A stretch of 64,000 nt of DNA from Sphingobacterium sp. BN32 (GCF_030503615.1 NZ_CP129963.1:4154001-4218000), one strand, 5' to 3'. Numbered from the stretch's first letter, positions 27,792 through 37,792 are shown. Numbers and translations: made by a program. The notes: generated by a model from the sequence alone, not told the origin.

Positions 27792-29714
27792 CTAGACGGT
27801 AAATAATCCATACAACATGATCGCAATAACGCCTATTACCATCATGAAAATATAAAACCCAACATGGCCACTTTGTAATTGTCTGATTCCCTTTCCAGAA
27901 GAAACAAACATCTCACCTATTCCATTCACCAGACTGTCAATACCTGATAGTTCGACTATGCGGTGTAAGAATTTAGAAAGACCATTCAAAGGGCGAACAA
28001 AGAAAGTATTATAGATCTGATCGATGTATAGTTTCTGGTAAGACAAGTTATATAAGCCTGTTGTCGGCGCTTCAGCATCCGCGACAGGGATATCATTTTT
28101 CTTCACATATTTATTATACGCGAAGAATGCCATCACAATAGCTCCCACTGCGGAAGCTCCCATCAGGATAAACTCTGTTGAATGTTCCATGTGGAAAGGT
28201 TCAACGATCGCGTTCGTTTGCTGAAATACTGGGCTTAGGAAATTGGCTAACCAATGTCCGCCACCTAATGCTTCCGGAATATTTAATAAACCACCGACTA
28301 CCGATAAGATAGCCAATACGATTAAAGGAACCGTCATCTGCCACGGCGACTCATGTAAATGATTCTTTTGATCTGTCGTTCCTCTAAATTCGCCGAAGAA
28401 GGTTAAATATAATAAGCGGAACATATAGAATGCAGTGCACAATGCGCCCAAGAAACCTAAGACCCAAAAGATTGGATTGGCAGCGAACGCATGTGCTAGG
28501 ATCTCATCTTTTGAAAAGAATCCTGATAAAGGAGGAATCCCAGCAATAGCGATGGTACCAAGCAACATCGTTACGTAGGTAATCGGCATGGCTTTTTTAA
28601 GCCCTCCCATAGAGCGCATGTCTTGATCATTGCTCATCGCATGGATTACCGATCCTGCACCTAAGAATAATAAGGCTTTGAAGAATGCGTGCGTTAAAAC
28701 GTGGAAGAATGCGCCGGTAAAGGCTCCTACGCCTAAGCCTAAGAACATATATCCTAACTGAGATACCGTTGAATAAGCTAATACTTTCTTAATATCGTTT
28801 TGTGTAATTGCAATAAAGGCTGCAATTAAAGCTGTTGCTATACCTATGATTGCAATGATCTGCATGGTTACTGGGGAAAGAGTAAACATGATGTTCGAGC
28901 GCGCAATCATATAAATACCTGCTGTAACCATCGTCGCTGCGTGGATCAGGGCAGATACCGGTGTTGGTCCGGCCATCGCATCCGGCAACCAGGTAAACAA
29001 TGGAATCTGTGCGGATTTACCAGTTGCAGCAACAAATAATAATAATGTGATAGTCAATAAGGTGATATCCCCCATTGGTAATTTGCCTGCTTCTGTAAAT
29101 ACTGCACCGTATTCTAAAGACCCAAAGTTGAAGATGATAAAGAACATCGCGATCAGGAATCCTAAGTCTCCGATTCGGTTCATCACAAAGGCTTTGTTCG
29201 CTGCTTTCGCATAAGTACTGTTCTTATACCAGAACCCTATTAATAGATACGAGCAAAGTCCAACGCCCTCCCATCCGATAAACATCACGAGGTAATTTGA
29301 TCCTAAGACCAATAGCAACATGAAGAATACGAAGAGATTTAAGTAGGAAAAGTACTTGCCAAAGCCTGGATCTCCGTCCATATAGCAAGCAGAATATAAG
29401 TGAATCAGAAATCCTACGCCTGTGATGATCAATAACATGATTGCACTCAGGGGATCCACCAAGAATTTAATGTCTACGCTAAAGTTTCCAACGGTAAACC
29501 AATTGAAAATCTCTTTTACAAAAATGCCGTCTTCCCCTAACTGCCTCGCTTCGTATACTTCTTTAAATACACCACAGCTTAGCAAGAAAGACGTTAATAT
29601 AACACCACAACCAATTATTGAAATCAATGGCTTTGGGAAAGTATTTCGCAACAATCCCACAATCACGAATCCTAAAAAGGGAATTAATGGTATGGCCCAA
29701 ATTAATTCTATCAT
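27792..29714 (-). CDS. nuoL: NADH-quinone oxidoreductase subunit L
   Basis: The distal proton-pumping subunit, 640 residues. Visible are FIGWEGVGLCSYLLIGFWY, GKSAQIPLFTWLPDAMAGP with the conserved Lys, HAATMVTAGIYM and VLAYSTVSQLGYMFLGLG, and a long C-terminal extension expected to form the lateral helix HL with a final membrane anchor (residues about 560-640). It lies 29 bases after nuoK. Confidence 0.95.
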   Translation of the reverse strand: MIELIWAIPLIPFLGFVIVGLLRNTFPKPLISIIGCGVILTSFLLSCGVFKEVYEARQLGEDGIFVKEIFNWFTVGNFSVDIKFLVDPLSAIMLLIITGVGFLIHLYSACYMDGDPGFGKYFSYLNLFVFFMLLLVLGSNYLVMFIGWEGVGLCSYLLIGFWYKNSTYAKAANKAFVMNRIGDLGFLIAMFFIIFNFGSLEYGAVFTEAGKLPMGDITLLTITLLLFVAATGKSAQIPLFTWLPDAMAGPTPVSALIHAATMVTAGIYMIARSNIMFTLSPVTMQIIAIIGIATALIAAFIAITQNDIKKVLAYSTVSQLGYMFLGLGVGAFTGAFFHVLTHAFFKALLFLGAGSVIHAMSNDQDMRSMGGLKKAMPITYVTMLLGTIAIAGIPPLSGFFSKDEILAHAFAANPIFWVLGFLGALCTAFYMFRLLYLTFFGEFRGTTDQKNHLHESPWQMTVPLIVLAILSVVGGLLNIPEALGGGHWLANFLSPVFQQTNAIVEPFHMEHSTEFILMGASAVGAIVMAFFAYNKYVKKNDIPVADAEAPTTGLYNLSYQKLYIDQIYNTFFVRPLNGLSKFLHRIVELSGIDSLVNGIGEMFVSSGKGIRQLQSGHVGFYIFMMVIGVIAIMLYGLFTV

Positions 29715-29743
29715 ATCTAGTTTCTATCTAAATGCTTTTCTAA

Positions 29744-30073
29744 TTACCACCTTAATTTACTTAAGGATTCTATATCCACCGATTTCGTATTTCTATATAC
29801 CATGATGATGATGGCTAGCCCCACAGCTACTTCTGCCGCTGCAAGAGCCATAATAAAAAACACGAATACTTGTCCGCTGGGATCTCCGCGATAAGCAGAA
29901 AAAGCAGCTAATAATAGGTTCACTGAGTTCAACATGAGCTCAATCGACATCATAATAATGATGACATTACGACGAATGAGTACACCGGTTACTCCGATCG
30001 CAAAAATAATACTGCAGAAAATCAAATAATGATTTAGGGGAATCCCCTGCATATTTTGAATAAGACTATCCAT
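29744..30073 (-). CDS. nuoK: NADH-quinone oxidoreductase subunit K
   Basis: Small three-helix membrane subunit (109 residues). The conserved glutamates are in MMSIELMLNSVNL and ALAAAEVAVGLAI. Its ATG overlaps the nuoJ stop by 8 bases (ATGGATAG), suggesting translational coupling. Confidence 0.95.
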   Translation of the reverse strand: MDSLIQNMQGIPLNHYLIFCSIIFAIGVTGVLIRRNVIIIMMSIELMLNSVNLLLAAFSAYRGDPSGQVFVFFIMALAAAEVAVGLAIIIMVYRNTKSVDIESLSKLRW

Positions 30074-30572
30074 TTTGTTTAACTCGTGTTTCTTTTTTCG
30101 CTAATAGTACGGCTCCCACCATCGCTGTCAATAGCAGGATCGAGGAAATCTCAAATGGTAAAAGAAAATCTCTAAAAAGGACTTTCCCCAAGTTCTTCAC
30201 TAAACCAATGTTCTCATGTCCCTGCACCATCTCGTTGTTAGACTCCAATAGGCGAAACGCGCCTAAGAATGTTACGATAAGACACATACCTGCTACAACA
30301 CCCATAATCTTTACCAGATTAGAACGCATCGGCTCGGTATCTTTATTTAAGTTTAACAGCATGAGCACAAAAAGGAATAGTACCATGATAGCACCCATGT
30401 AAACAATAAAGTTTACAGCGGCGAGGAACTGTGCATTAAGTAAAATATAATGAACGGTAAAAGTTGCAAAGGTTATCACCAGGTACAAAACACTATGTAC
30501 CGGATTCTTTGTGAAGATGGTCATCAACGCAAAGAATATAGATAGGAATGCTACAAAATAAAATATCGTCAT
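30066..30572 (-). CDS. nuoJ: NADH-quinone oxidoreductase subunit J
   Basis: Membrane subunit of 168 residues with five hydrophobic segments. The typical NuoJ region NFIVYMGAIMVLFLFVLMLL is present. It starts three bases after the nuoI stop and overlaps nuoK by 8 bases. Confidence 0.94.
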   Translation of the reverse strand: MTIFYFVAFLSIFFALMTIFTKNPVHSVLYLVITFATFTVHYILLNAQFLAAVNFIVYMGAIMVLFLFVLMLLNLNKDTEPMRSNLVKIMGVVAGMCLIVTFLGAFRLLESNNEMVQGHENIGLVKNLGKVLFRDFLLPFEISSILLLTAMVGAVLLAKKETRVKQNG

Positions 30573-30575
30573 CTC

Positions 30576-31103
30576 TTAGTTAGTAATTGGTTGTTGATTT
30601 AATTTCGTGATATCGAACTTTGGTTCCAACAACTTATCTTTTCCATAAATAAAGTCCTTACGTAGATAATCGGCTGTTACGTGCTTTCCATCCAAGTAAA
30701 TCGCTTCCTTAGGACATGCTTCCTCACATAATCCGCAGAAAATACAGCGCAGCATATTGATTTCATAAACCACAGCGTACTTTTCTTCGCGATACATCAG
30801 CTCTTCACCTTTCTTACGCTCGCCGGCTGTCATCGTGATAGCTTCTGCAGGACAAGATAAGGCGCATAATCCACAAGCTGTACAACGCTCTCTCCCAAGT
30901 TCATCACGCTTTAACGAATGCTGTCCACGGAAGTTTTTAGAGTAAGGTCGAATCTCTTCAGGATACTTAATTGTCGGAATCTTCTTGAAAAAGTGCTTGA
31001 TCGTAATGGATAAGCCCTTCGCGATCGCCGGCAAATATATTCTTTCCCAAAAGCTCATCGGCTTTTGTTCTAATACTTTCTTTCTATTCGATAAGGATTG
31101 CAT
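30576..31103 (-). CDS. nuoI: NADH-quinone oxidoreductase subunit I
   Basis: The 175-residue subunit carries clusters N6a and N6b on the way to the quinone site. Two ferredoxin motifs are intact: CTACGLCALSCPAEAI and CIFCGLCEEACPKEAI. The N-terminal part (GLSITIKHFF) is the usual amphipathic membrane-binding helix. Confidence 0.95.
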   Translation of the reverse strand: MQSLSNRKKVLEQKPMSFWERIYLPAIAKGLSITIKHFFKKIPTIKYPEEIRPYSKNFRGQHSLKRDELGRERCTACGLCALSCPAEAITMTAGERKKGEELMYREEKYAVVYEINMLRCIFCGLCEEACPKEAIYLDGKHVTADYLRKDFIYGKDKLLEPKFDITKLNQQPITN

Positions 31104-31109
31104 ACCAAA

Positions 31110-32150
31110 TTATTTAAAATATTCATCAACAACAATTGTTATTACCCCGGTCAATACGATATTCGCAATCGCAAGAGGTATTAACATTTTCCATCCTAAA
31201 TTCATTAATTGGTCATATCTGAACCTTGGCAAGGTCCATCTAATCCACATAAAGAAGAAGATAAATCCGAAAATCTTTAAGAAGAATACCAAAACACCGA
31301 TGATGGTAATCCAGTTTTCAGAAAGTCCCAAGTCATACATGAATGGGAAGTTATATCCTCCGAAATATAATGCGGCCATCAACGATGAAGACACGAACAT
31401 ATTAATATACTCCGAGAACATATATAAACCAAGCTTCATTGAAGAATACTCCGTATGATATCCACCAACAAGTTCGGTTTCACACTCAGGAAGGTCAAAA
31501 GGCACACGATTACACTCCGCGAATGCACAAACCATAAAGATTAGGAATCCCAATGGCTGAACCCAGATATTCCAGTTTACAAAACCAGATTGTTGAGCGA
31601 CAATCTCACCTATAGATAAGGTCTGAGTGACCATCAAAAGAGCAATAATCGACAGTCCCATAGCGATCTCGTAAGAAATACTTTGCGAAGCAGCACGAAT
31701 AGCTCCCATTAGCGAGAACTTGTTATTAGATGCCCAACCACCTAGCATAATGCCATAAACACCTAATGCAATAACACCGAAGATGTATAATACCCCAATA
31801 TTGACATCTGCAACTTGTAGCGATATCGTATTATCACCGATCGTTAGATTTTGTCCCCAAGGAATTACGGCCGAACTGATACAGGCGGTAATAATGGCCA
31901 AGGTTGGACCGAGTACGAATAAGGCTTTATGCGCCCCGGCAGGAATAATCTCTTCTTTAAAGAAGAACTTACCACCGTCACATAAAGGTTGTAAAATACC
32001 TGCAATACCCGCTCTATCAGGTCCGTAACGGTCCTGCATAAAGCCTGCGATCTTCCGCTCAGCTAAGGTAGAGTACATGGCAATGACCAAAGTGATTACG
32101 AATATAATAACCACTAAAATTAATTTTTCTAAAATAAAGGCTGTTTCCAT
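31110..32150 (-). CDS. nuoH: NADH-quinone oxidoreductase subunit H
   Basis: Membrane subunit forming much of the quinone chamber, 346 residues with eight or more hydrophobic segments. Conserved stretches are AERKIAGFMQDRYGPDRAG near the N-terminus, CDGGKFFFKEEIIP, RAASQSISYEIAMGLSII, and FDLPECETELVGGYHTEYS with the E-rich loop. Confidence 0.95.
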   Translation of the reverse strand: METAFILEKLILVVIIFVITLVIAMYSTLAERKIAGFMQDRYGPDRAGIAGILQPLCDGGKFFFKEEIIPAGAHKALFVLGPTLAIITACISSAVIPWGQNLTIGDNTISLQVADVNIGVLYIFGVIALGVYGIMLGGWASNNKFSLMGAIRAASQSISYEIAMGLSIIALLMVTQTLSIGEIVAQQSGFVNWNIWVQPLGFLIFMVCAFAECNRVPFDLPECETELVGGYHTEYSSMKLGLYMFSEYINMFVSSSLMAALYFGGYNFPFMYDLGLSENWITIIGVLVFFLKIFGFIFFFMWIRWTLPRFRYDQLMNLGWKMLIPLAIANIVLTGVITIVVDEYFK

Positions 32151-32162
32151 CTTCCCTTCCTA

Positions 32163-33179
32163 TTACTTTAATTTTTCAGATCGCGCTAGCTGTTCCACAT
32201 TGGCTTCCTTCAATTGAGGATTATCCTTAATTACAGCTGGTGGATTAAATGCATAATAATGGTTTGAAGCAATTACAGACTGATCGCTCACATCGGTTGG
32301 ATGCTCTAAAACCCAATCATCGGTATGTTTCTTCTCAAAACGACAAGTATTACAGATGAACTCATCTACCTCATCATACTCATCTTTTCTACCCGTCACA
32401 CGAATAACATCGGTTCCCTTGTACCATAGTGTTACCTTTCCGGAACAAGTCGGACAATCACGATGTGCATCTACAGGTTTGGTAAACCATACTCTATTTT
32501 TAAAACGGAAGGTCTTATCCGTCAATGCCCCAACAGGACAAACGTCAATGACATTTCCGATAAAGTCATGATCTAAGGCATTCTCAATAAAAGTAGAGAT
32601 TTCAGCGTGGTCTCCGCGATAGATGACGCCATGCTCACGTTGACCTGTGAGTTGGTTAGCTGTATACACGCAGCGGTAGCATAATATACATCTGTTCATG
32701 TGAAGCTGAATCTTATCGCCAAGGTCTACGCGATCAAATGTTCTTCTTTCGAATTCATAGCGCGTATTTACCGATCCATGCTCATAACCAAGGTCCTGTA
32801 ACTTACATTCTCCCGCTTGATCACAAACTGGACAATCCAAAGGATGGTTGATTAACAGCATTTCCACCACTGCTTTTCTCGCCTCTACCACGTCTGGAGA
32901 CGTAATATTCTGTACCTCCATACCGTCCATCACCGTTGTTCTACAAGAAGCAACAAGCTTAGGCATCGGGCGAGCGTCTTTCTCTGAACCCTTACTTACT
33001 TTTACCAGGCATGTGCGGCACTTACCGCCACTGCCTTCTAATTTAGAATAGTAACACATCGCTGGCGGTACAATATCCCCACCAATTTGACGTGCTGCAT
33101 TCAATATAGTCGTTCCAGGATCCACTTCAATCGTGATTCCATCGATACTAACTTTAAACTTTTGAATTTCTTCTGCCAT
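32163..33179 (-). CDS. nuoG: NADH-quinone oxidoreductase subunit G, short form
   Basis: Iron-sulfur subunit of the peripheral arm. Only 338 residues, against about 900 in E. coli. The electron-transfer part is complete: 2Fe-2S (N1b) cysteines at about 42, 54, 57 and 79; the His-Cys cluster N5 at H112, C116, C119, C125; a 4Fe-4S (N4) set at C164, C167, C170 and C214. The molybdopterin-like domain is missing except for its beginning, where C242-x2-C245 and C276-x2-C279 flank an RVTGR segment. The third cysteine of a normal N7 motif is absent. Position between nuoF and nuoH and the intact neighbours show this is a real subunit, not a truncation artefact. Confidence 0.9.
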   Translation of the reverse strand: MAEEIQKFKVSIDGITIEVDPGTTILNAARQIGGDIVPPAMCYYSKLEGSGGKCRTCLVKVSKGSEKDARPMPKLVASCRTTVMDGMEVQNITSPDVVEARKAVVEMLLINHPLDCPVCDQAGECKLQDLGYEHGSVNTRYEFERRTFDRVDLGDKIQLHMNRCILCYRCVYTANQLTGQREHGVIYRGDHAEISTFIENALDHDFIGNVIDVCPVGALTDKTFRFKNRVWFTKPVDAHRDCPTCSGKVTLWYKGTDVIRVTGRKDEYDEVDEFICNTCRFEKKHTDDWVLEHPTDVSDQSVIASNHYYAFNPPAVIKDNPQLKEANVEQLARSEKLK

Positions 33180-33202
33180 CGTCTCGATCTTTAAAATAGC
33201 TG

Positions 33203-34558
33203 CTACTGAGTCACCGGTTCTAATGGATCAGCATAATGAGCTAAACCATAGTTTCTTTGTTGAGACTCTTGCGGATTAAGAATATGCCATTCAAATTCAT
33301 CTCTAAAGTGACGAATGGCGGCTGCCACCGGCCATGCCGCAGCATCCCCCAATGGACAAATAGTATTCCCTTCAATCCTACGTTGAATATCCCATAAAAG
33401 ATCAATATCCTCTAAACTACCATTACCCGATTCTATCTTATAAAGTAGTTTTTCCATCCAACCCGTTCCTTCGCGACATGGTGAACATTGTCCACAGCTC
33501 TCATGTCTATAGAATCGCGTATAATTCCAGGTATTTCTCACAATACACTGATCTTCATCGAATGCGATAAATCCACCAGAACCCATGGCTGTTCCACTAA
33601 TGAAACCTCCATCAGCTAAAGATTCATAGGTCATCAGACGAGGATTGCCGTTGATCGTCTTGGTTATTAGATTTGCGGGTAAAATAGGCACGGAAGAACC
33701 TCCTGCAACGACAGCTTTTAATCGCTTGCCGTTAGCAATTCCTCCACAATATTCATCCGAGAAGATAAACTCTTCAACCGGAAGCCCCATTTCGATTTCG
33801 TATACCCCAGGCTTTACTAAGTTTCCGGAAGCCGATATCAATTTGGTTCCCGTACTTCTTTCGATACCAATCTTCGCATACTCCTCGCCCCCATCATTAA
33901 TAATAGGAACAGTTGCAGCGATAGATTCAACATTGTTTACAACGGTAGGACATCCATATAAACCAGCTACCGCAGGAAACGGAGGTTTAATGCGCGGATT
34001 ACCGCGTTTCCCCTCTAAGGACTCCAGCAAAGCTGTCTCTTCGCCGCATATATAGGCTCCTCCTCCAGGCTGAACATAGATTTCTAAGTCATAACCCGTC
34101 CCAAGGATATTCTTTCCCAACCAACCCGCTTCTTTTGCCTCTTGAATCGCCTTTTCCATAATGCGAATCTGCGGCATCATCTCGCCACGGATATAGATAT
34201 AGGAGGTATTTGCTCCTAATGCATAACTAGAAACAATCATACCTTCAAGCAAAGCATGAGGAATATGTGTCATTAAGAACCGGTCCTTAAAAGTACCTGG
34301 CTCAGACTCATCTCCATTACATACTAAATAACGTGGAACACCTTCCGGTTTTGCTAAAAAGCTCCATTTCATTCCTGTCGGGAATCCTGCACCACCACGA
34401 CCACGAAGCCCTGATTTCTTTACTTCTTCCACAACATCTTCTGGAGACATAGTCTTCAAAGCCTTCTCAACAGCACGGTACCCACCCTTTTCCCGATAAA
34501 CGGCAAGTGTATTGATACCTGGTACCTGTATATGTTCTAATAATAATTTACGTCCCAT
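33203..34558 (-). CDS. nuoF: NADH-quinone oxidoreductase subunit F
   Basis: NADH- and FMN-binding subunit, 451 residues, where electrons enter complex I. Present are LRGRGGAGFPTGMKW (NADH/FMN glycine-rich loop), CNGDESEPGTFKDR, GGGAYICGEETALLESLEG, and the N3 cluster ligands in ESCGQCSPCREGTGWM with the fourth cysteine in NTICPLGDA. Four bases after nuoE. Confidence 0.95.
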   Translation of the reverse strand: MGRKLLLEHIQVPGINTLAVYREKGGYRAVEKALKTMSPEDVVEEVKKSGLRGRGGAGFPTGMKWSFLAKPEGVPRYLVCNGDESEPGTFKDRFLMTHIPHALLEGMIVSSYALGANTSYIYIRGEMMPQIRIMEKAIQEAKEAGWLGKNILGTGYDLEIYVQPGGGAYICGEETALLESLEGKRGNPRIKPPFPAVAGLYGCPTVVNNVESIAATVPIINDGGEEYAKIGIERSTGTKLISASGNLVKPGVYEIEMGLPVEEFIFSDEYCGGIANGKRLKAVVAGGSSVPILPANLITKTINGNPRLMTYESLADGGFISGTAMGSGGFIAFDEDQCIVRNTWNYTRFYRHESCGQCSPCREGTGWMEKLLYKIESGNGSLEDIDLLWDIQRRIEGNTICPLGDAAAWPVAAAIRHFRDEFEWHILNPQESQQRNYGLAHYADPLEPVTQ

Positions 34559-34562
34559 ATGC

Positions 34563-35090
34563 TTAAGCCTCGCTTTTCGCTTTTTCCTTTAATTCGTTAA
34601 TAAGCTTGTCTACGCTTTCCTCCGTTAGGTTTTCGTAGAATGTGTAGGAAGGACCAATCTGTAATACTGGCCCGAAGCCACAAGCTGCCAAACATTCTAC
34701 GCCTCGCCACGAGAAAAGACCGTCCGCAGTAATCTCGCCTTCCTTAACGCCCAATGTTTTTTCAAGATGCCCCATGATTCTTTCTGCACCCACTAGGCAA
34801 CAAGGCCCAGTACGGCATATCTCTAACAGGTACTTCCCTTGCGGTTGAAGCAAGAACATGGTATAGAAGGTTGCTACTTCGTAAACTTCAATCGGCTGAA
34901 TATTTAAAAACAACGCTACTTTATCCATAGCATCCACACTCAACCATCCGTATTCTTCCTGAACTAAATGAAGTATAGGCAGAAGTGCAGACTTTTGTTT
35001 ATCCGCGGGATATCGGCTCACTACATCTGAAAACTTGTTCAATAGTTCTGCCGAAAAATCGACAATAAGGTTTTCTTTAACACTAAGCAT
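34563..35090 (-). CDS. nuoE: NADH-quinone oxidoreductase subunit E
   Basis: Thioredoxin-like 2Fe-2S subunit (cluster N1a), 175 residues. Ligands are the cysteines of CRTGPC and of CLAAC, with the usual spacing of about 35 residues between pairs. Its ATG overlaps the nuoD stop by 8 bases (ATGCTTAG). Confidence 0.95.
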   Translation of the reverse strand: MLSVKENLIVDFSAELLNKFSDVVSRYPADKQKSALLPILHLVQEEYGWLSVDAMDKVALFLNIQPIEVYEVATFYTMFLLQPQGKYLLEICRTGPCCLVGAERIMGHLEKTLGVKEGEITADGLFSWRGVECLAACGFGPVLQIGPSYTFYENLTEESVDKLINELKEKAKSEA

Positions 35091-36318
35091 CTAATTCTCC
35101 TGCTATAACATTTAAACTACTCATATTAATAATCGCATCAGAAATCAACATGCCGCTGCTCATTGGAGCAAACATCTGGTAGTTGATGAAAGATGGTCTT
35201 CTAAAGTGCAAGCGATAGGGTGTTCTACCACCATCATGAACCAGATAAAATCCAAGTTCGCCATTTGCACCTTCCACAGCATGGTAAACCTCATCTTTTG
35301 GAGCATCCCATTCGCCCATCACAATCTTAAAGTGATAGATCAATGCTTCCATATTGGTGTACACCTGCTCTTTTGGTGGCAAATAAAAATCTGGAACATC
35401 CGCATGAAAAACGCCTTTCGGCTCTTTTTCAATCTTTTCCAAAGCCTGTTCGATGATACGCATCGATTGCCACATCTCTTCATTACGTACCATGTAGCGA
35501 TCATATACATCTCCGTTGGTTCCTACCGGAACATCAAAATCAAATTCCTCATAGGAGCAATACGGCGAATGTGCTCTCACATCATAATCCACGCCAGTAG
35601 CTCTCAAAATCGGACCTGACCAACTGTAGCTCAACGCTTCTTCCGGAGTAACAGCCGCTACATTCGAAGTACGTTCAACGAAAATTCTATTTCTATCGAA
35701 AAGCTCTTGGAACTCCTTCAATACCGGAGGAAAACGAACCAGGAATTCTCTGATCTTTGCAAAGGCAACATCATTGAAATCACGCTCAAAACCGCCGATA
35801 CGACCAATATTAGTCGTTAATCGAGCTCCACATATTTCTTCGTATATTTCATAAATAAACTCGCGCTCTTGCATCACATACAAGAAACCCGAGAAAGCAC
35901 CTGTATCAACACCCAAAATACCATTACAAATGATATGATCGGCAATACGGGCAAGCTCCATCACGATAACGCGCATATACTGCACACGTTTTGGAATCTC
36001 AATATCCAACAGTTTCTCCACCGTCATGTGCCAGCCCATATTGTTAATAGGCGACGAACAATAGTTCAAACGGTCCGTTAAAGGCGTAATCTGATAAAAA
36101 GGGCGGTGCTCCGCAATTTTCTCGAAAGCACGGTGGATATAGCCAATGGTCGAAACACCACTTACAATTCGCTCGCCGTCGATTTGTACAACGTTCTGAA
36201 ACACACCATGCGTAGCAGGGTGTGTAGGACCGATATTCAGGGTTATCAACTCGTCTTGAGGATCATTATCCTCGAAAACAGGGCTGTTTGTTGAAATACG
36301 GGTTATTGGTTTACTCAT
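35083..36318 (-). CDS. nuoD: NADH-quinone oxidoreductase subunit D
   Basis: The 49-kDa-type subunit that forms the quinone site together with NuoB, 411 residues. The quinone-loop motif IGPTHPATHGVF near residue 30 and the C-terminal PYRLHFRRPSFINYQ are intact. Separate from nuoC, unlike the fused nuoCD of enterobacteria. Fourteen bases after nuoC. Confidence 0.95.
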   Translation of the reverse strand: MSKPITRISTNSPVFEDNDPQDELITLNIGPTHPATHGVFQNVVQIDGERIVSGVSTIGYIHRAFEKIAEHRPFYQITPLTDRLNYCSSPINNMGWHMTVEKLLDIEIPKRVQYMRVIVMELARIADHIICNGILGVDTGAFSGFLYVMQEREFIYEIYEEICGARLTTNIGRIGGFERDFNDVAFAKIREFLVRFPPVLKEFQELFDRNRIFVERTSNVAAVTPEEALSYSWSGPILRATGVDYDVRAHSPYCSYEEFDFDVPVGTNGDVYDRYMVRNEEMWQSMRIIEQALEKIEKEPKGVFHADVPDFYLPPKEQVYTNMEALIYHFKIVMGEWDAPKDEVYHAVEGANGELGFYLVHDGGRTPYRLHFRRPSFINYQMFAPMSSGMLISDAIINMSSLNVIAGELDA

Positions 36319-36332
36319 GATAGCGAATTCAC

Positions 36333-36836
36333 TTAACGTCCAAAATAAAAGTCCTTCTTATCTACACGGTTCGGATCCTCTAATGGATATTCCTTACGCA
36401 TAGGAAAAACACCTAAATCATCCATATTCAAAATTCTTCTTAAATCCGGATGACCTTCAAAATCAATCCCGAAGAAATCGTAGGTCTCACGCTCCATCCA
36501 ATTTGCACCATTCCATAAAACAGTTGCAGATGGAATGCTTAGATTTTGCTTATCTAAAAACACTTTAATACGAACTCGAACATTGAATATCAAACTATGA
36601 ACATGATAAACAACAGCAAATGCCTTTTCCAATTCCGGATAATGCACAGCCGTGATATCAGTCAAATAGATAAATTGCAGAGCATCATCTTCCTTCAGTA
36701 AACGAAGGACTTCAATAATATCTGCTTTATCTGTTACTATGGTTAGTAGGCCCTTCGGCTCTGCTACATGCAGAATCTTATCACCGAACTGCGCCTGTAG
36801 CTTTTCTAATACTTGCTGATTTGTCAACTTATCCAT
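36333..36836 (-). CDS. nuoC: NADH-quinone oxidoreductase subunit C
   Basis: The 30-kDa-type structural subunit of the peripheral arm. I start at the ATG at 36836-36834, giving 167 residues; this start overlaps the nuoB stop by 8 bases (ATGGATAA), as at two other junctions of this operon. A TTG four codons earlier is less likely. The signature [25 protein letters not shown] is present (residues about 115-140), followed by [11 protein letters not shown]. Confidence 0.93.
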   Translation of the reverse strand: MDKLTNQQVLEKLQAQFGDKILHVAEPKGLLTIVTDKADIIEVLRLLKEDDALQFIYLTDITAVHYPELEKAFAVVYHVHSLIFNVRVRIKVFLDKQNLSIPSATVLWNGANWMERETYDFFGIDFEGHPDLRRILNMDDLGVFPMRKEYPLEDPNRVDKKDFYFGR

Positions 36837-37383
36837 TGTCTGTCGCAATTCCGTATTTCTCCAAGAGTGCTTTATACTCCGGAGTATTCCTTCTGTTTAA
36901 CGATTCATTTTTCACGATATCCTGAAGGCGCAACACGCCATCTAAGATTGCTTCAGGACGTGGAGGGCAACCTGGCACATAGACGTCAACAGGAATGATC
37001 TCATCGATCCCCTGCAAGACAGAATAGGTATCAAAGATACCACCGCTGGAAGCACATGCACCTACAGCAATAACCCAACGAGGTTCTGCCATTTGTGTAT
37101 ACACCTGCTTCAGTACTGGCGCCATTTTCTTAGCGATAGTTCCCATCACCAACAGCATATCGGCCTGGCGTGGAGAGAAACTCGGCCTTTCCGCACCAAA
37201 TCGCGCTAAATCATATGTACTACCCATCGTAGCCATAAACTCGATCCCACAGCAGGAAGTCGCAAATGGAAGCGGCCATAGAGAGTTAGCACGCGCTAAT
37301 CCAATGGCTTTATCCAACGTCGTTGCGAAAAATCCTGCACCTTCAACACCCGGAGGCGCATCTGATAAGGTAATATTGCTCAT
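36829..37383 (-). CDS. nuoB: NADH-quinone oxidoreductase subunit B
   Basis: Holds cluster N2, the last iron-sulfur centre before quinone. In 184 residues the ligands are visible: the tandem CC of [11 protein letters not shown], the cysteine in [10 protein letters not shown], and that in [10 protein letters not shown]. The loop [19 protein letters not shown] is conserved. Confidence 0.95.
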   Translation of the reverse strand: MSNITLSDAPPGVEGAGFFATTLDKAIGLARANSLWPLPFATSCCGIEFMATMGSTYDLARFGAERPSFSPRQADMLLVMGTIAKKMAPVLKQVYTQMAEPRWVIAVGACASSGGIFDTYSVLQGIDEIIPVDVYVPGCPPRPEAILDGVLRLQDIVKNESLNRRNTPEYKALLEKYGIATDNG

Positions 37384-37411
37384 TTCAGTTTTTTTTTAAG
37401 GAAAGTTCAGA

Positions 37412-37792
37412 TTAATCCCAATCCAAGGCTTTCTTCTTGATGATATAAATAAACCCTAATAACAGCAAGCCCATGAAAACAAACATTTCAACAAGACCCT
37501 GCCATCCGAACTCTCTGAAGTTCACTGCCCAAGGATACATGAATATAACCTCGATATCAAAAATCACGAATAGAATTGCGACCAAGAAGTATTTAATAGA
37601 GAAGGGCTGTCTGGCATTCCCAACAACCTCGACCCCTGACTCAAATGCGCCAAGTTTATTTTCAGTCCTAACCTTAGGACCAATAAGGTGCGTACCGATG
37701 ATCGTCGTCACTCCAAACCCCACTGCTACAAATAATTGGATTAAAATGGGTAGATAATCGATTGGTGTGCTCTGACCTGCTAGTTCATTCAT
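37412..37792 (-). CDS. nuoA: NADH-quinone oxidoreductase subunit A
   Basis: Three-helix membrane subunit of 126 residues and first gene of the operon. Conserved are NKLGAFESGVEVVGNARQPF (the loop with the acidic residues) and FVIFDIEVIFMYPWA. A TATTTTTG box about 32 bases upstream is the likely operon promoter. Confidence 0.94.
   Translation of the reverse strand: MNELAGQSTPIDYLPILIQLFVAVGFGVTTIIGTHLIGPKVRTENKLGAFESGVEVVGNARQPFSIKYFLVAILFVIFDIEVIFMYPWAVNFREFGWQGLVEMFVFMGLLLLGFIYIIKKKALDWD

Noticed and set aside
32163-33179. nuoG as a pseudogene because of its short length
   Set aside because: All cluster ligands are intact, the frame is clean and the neighbours are complete; short NuoG forms fit this phylum.
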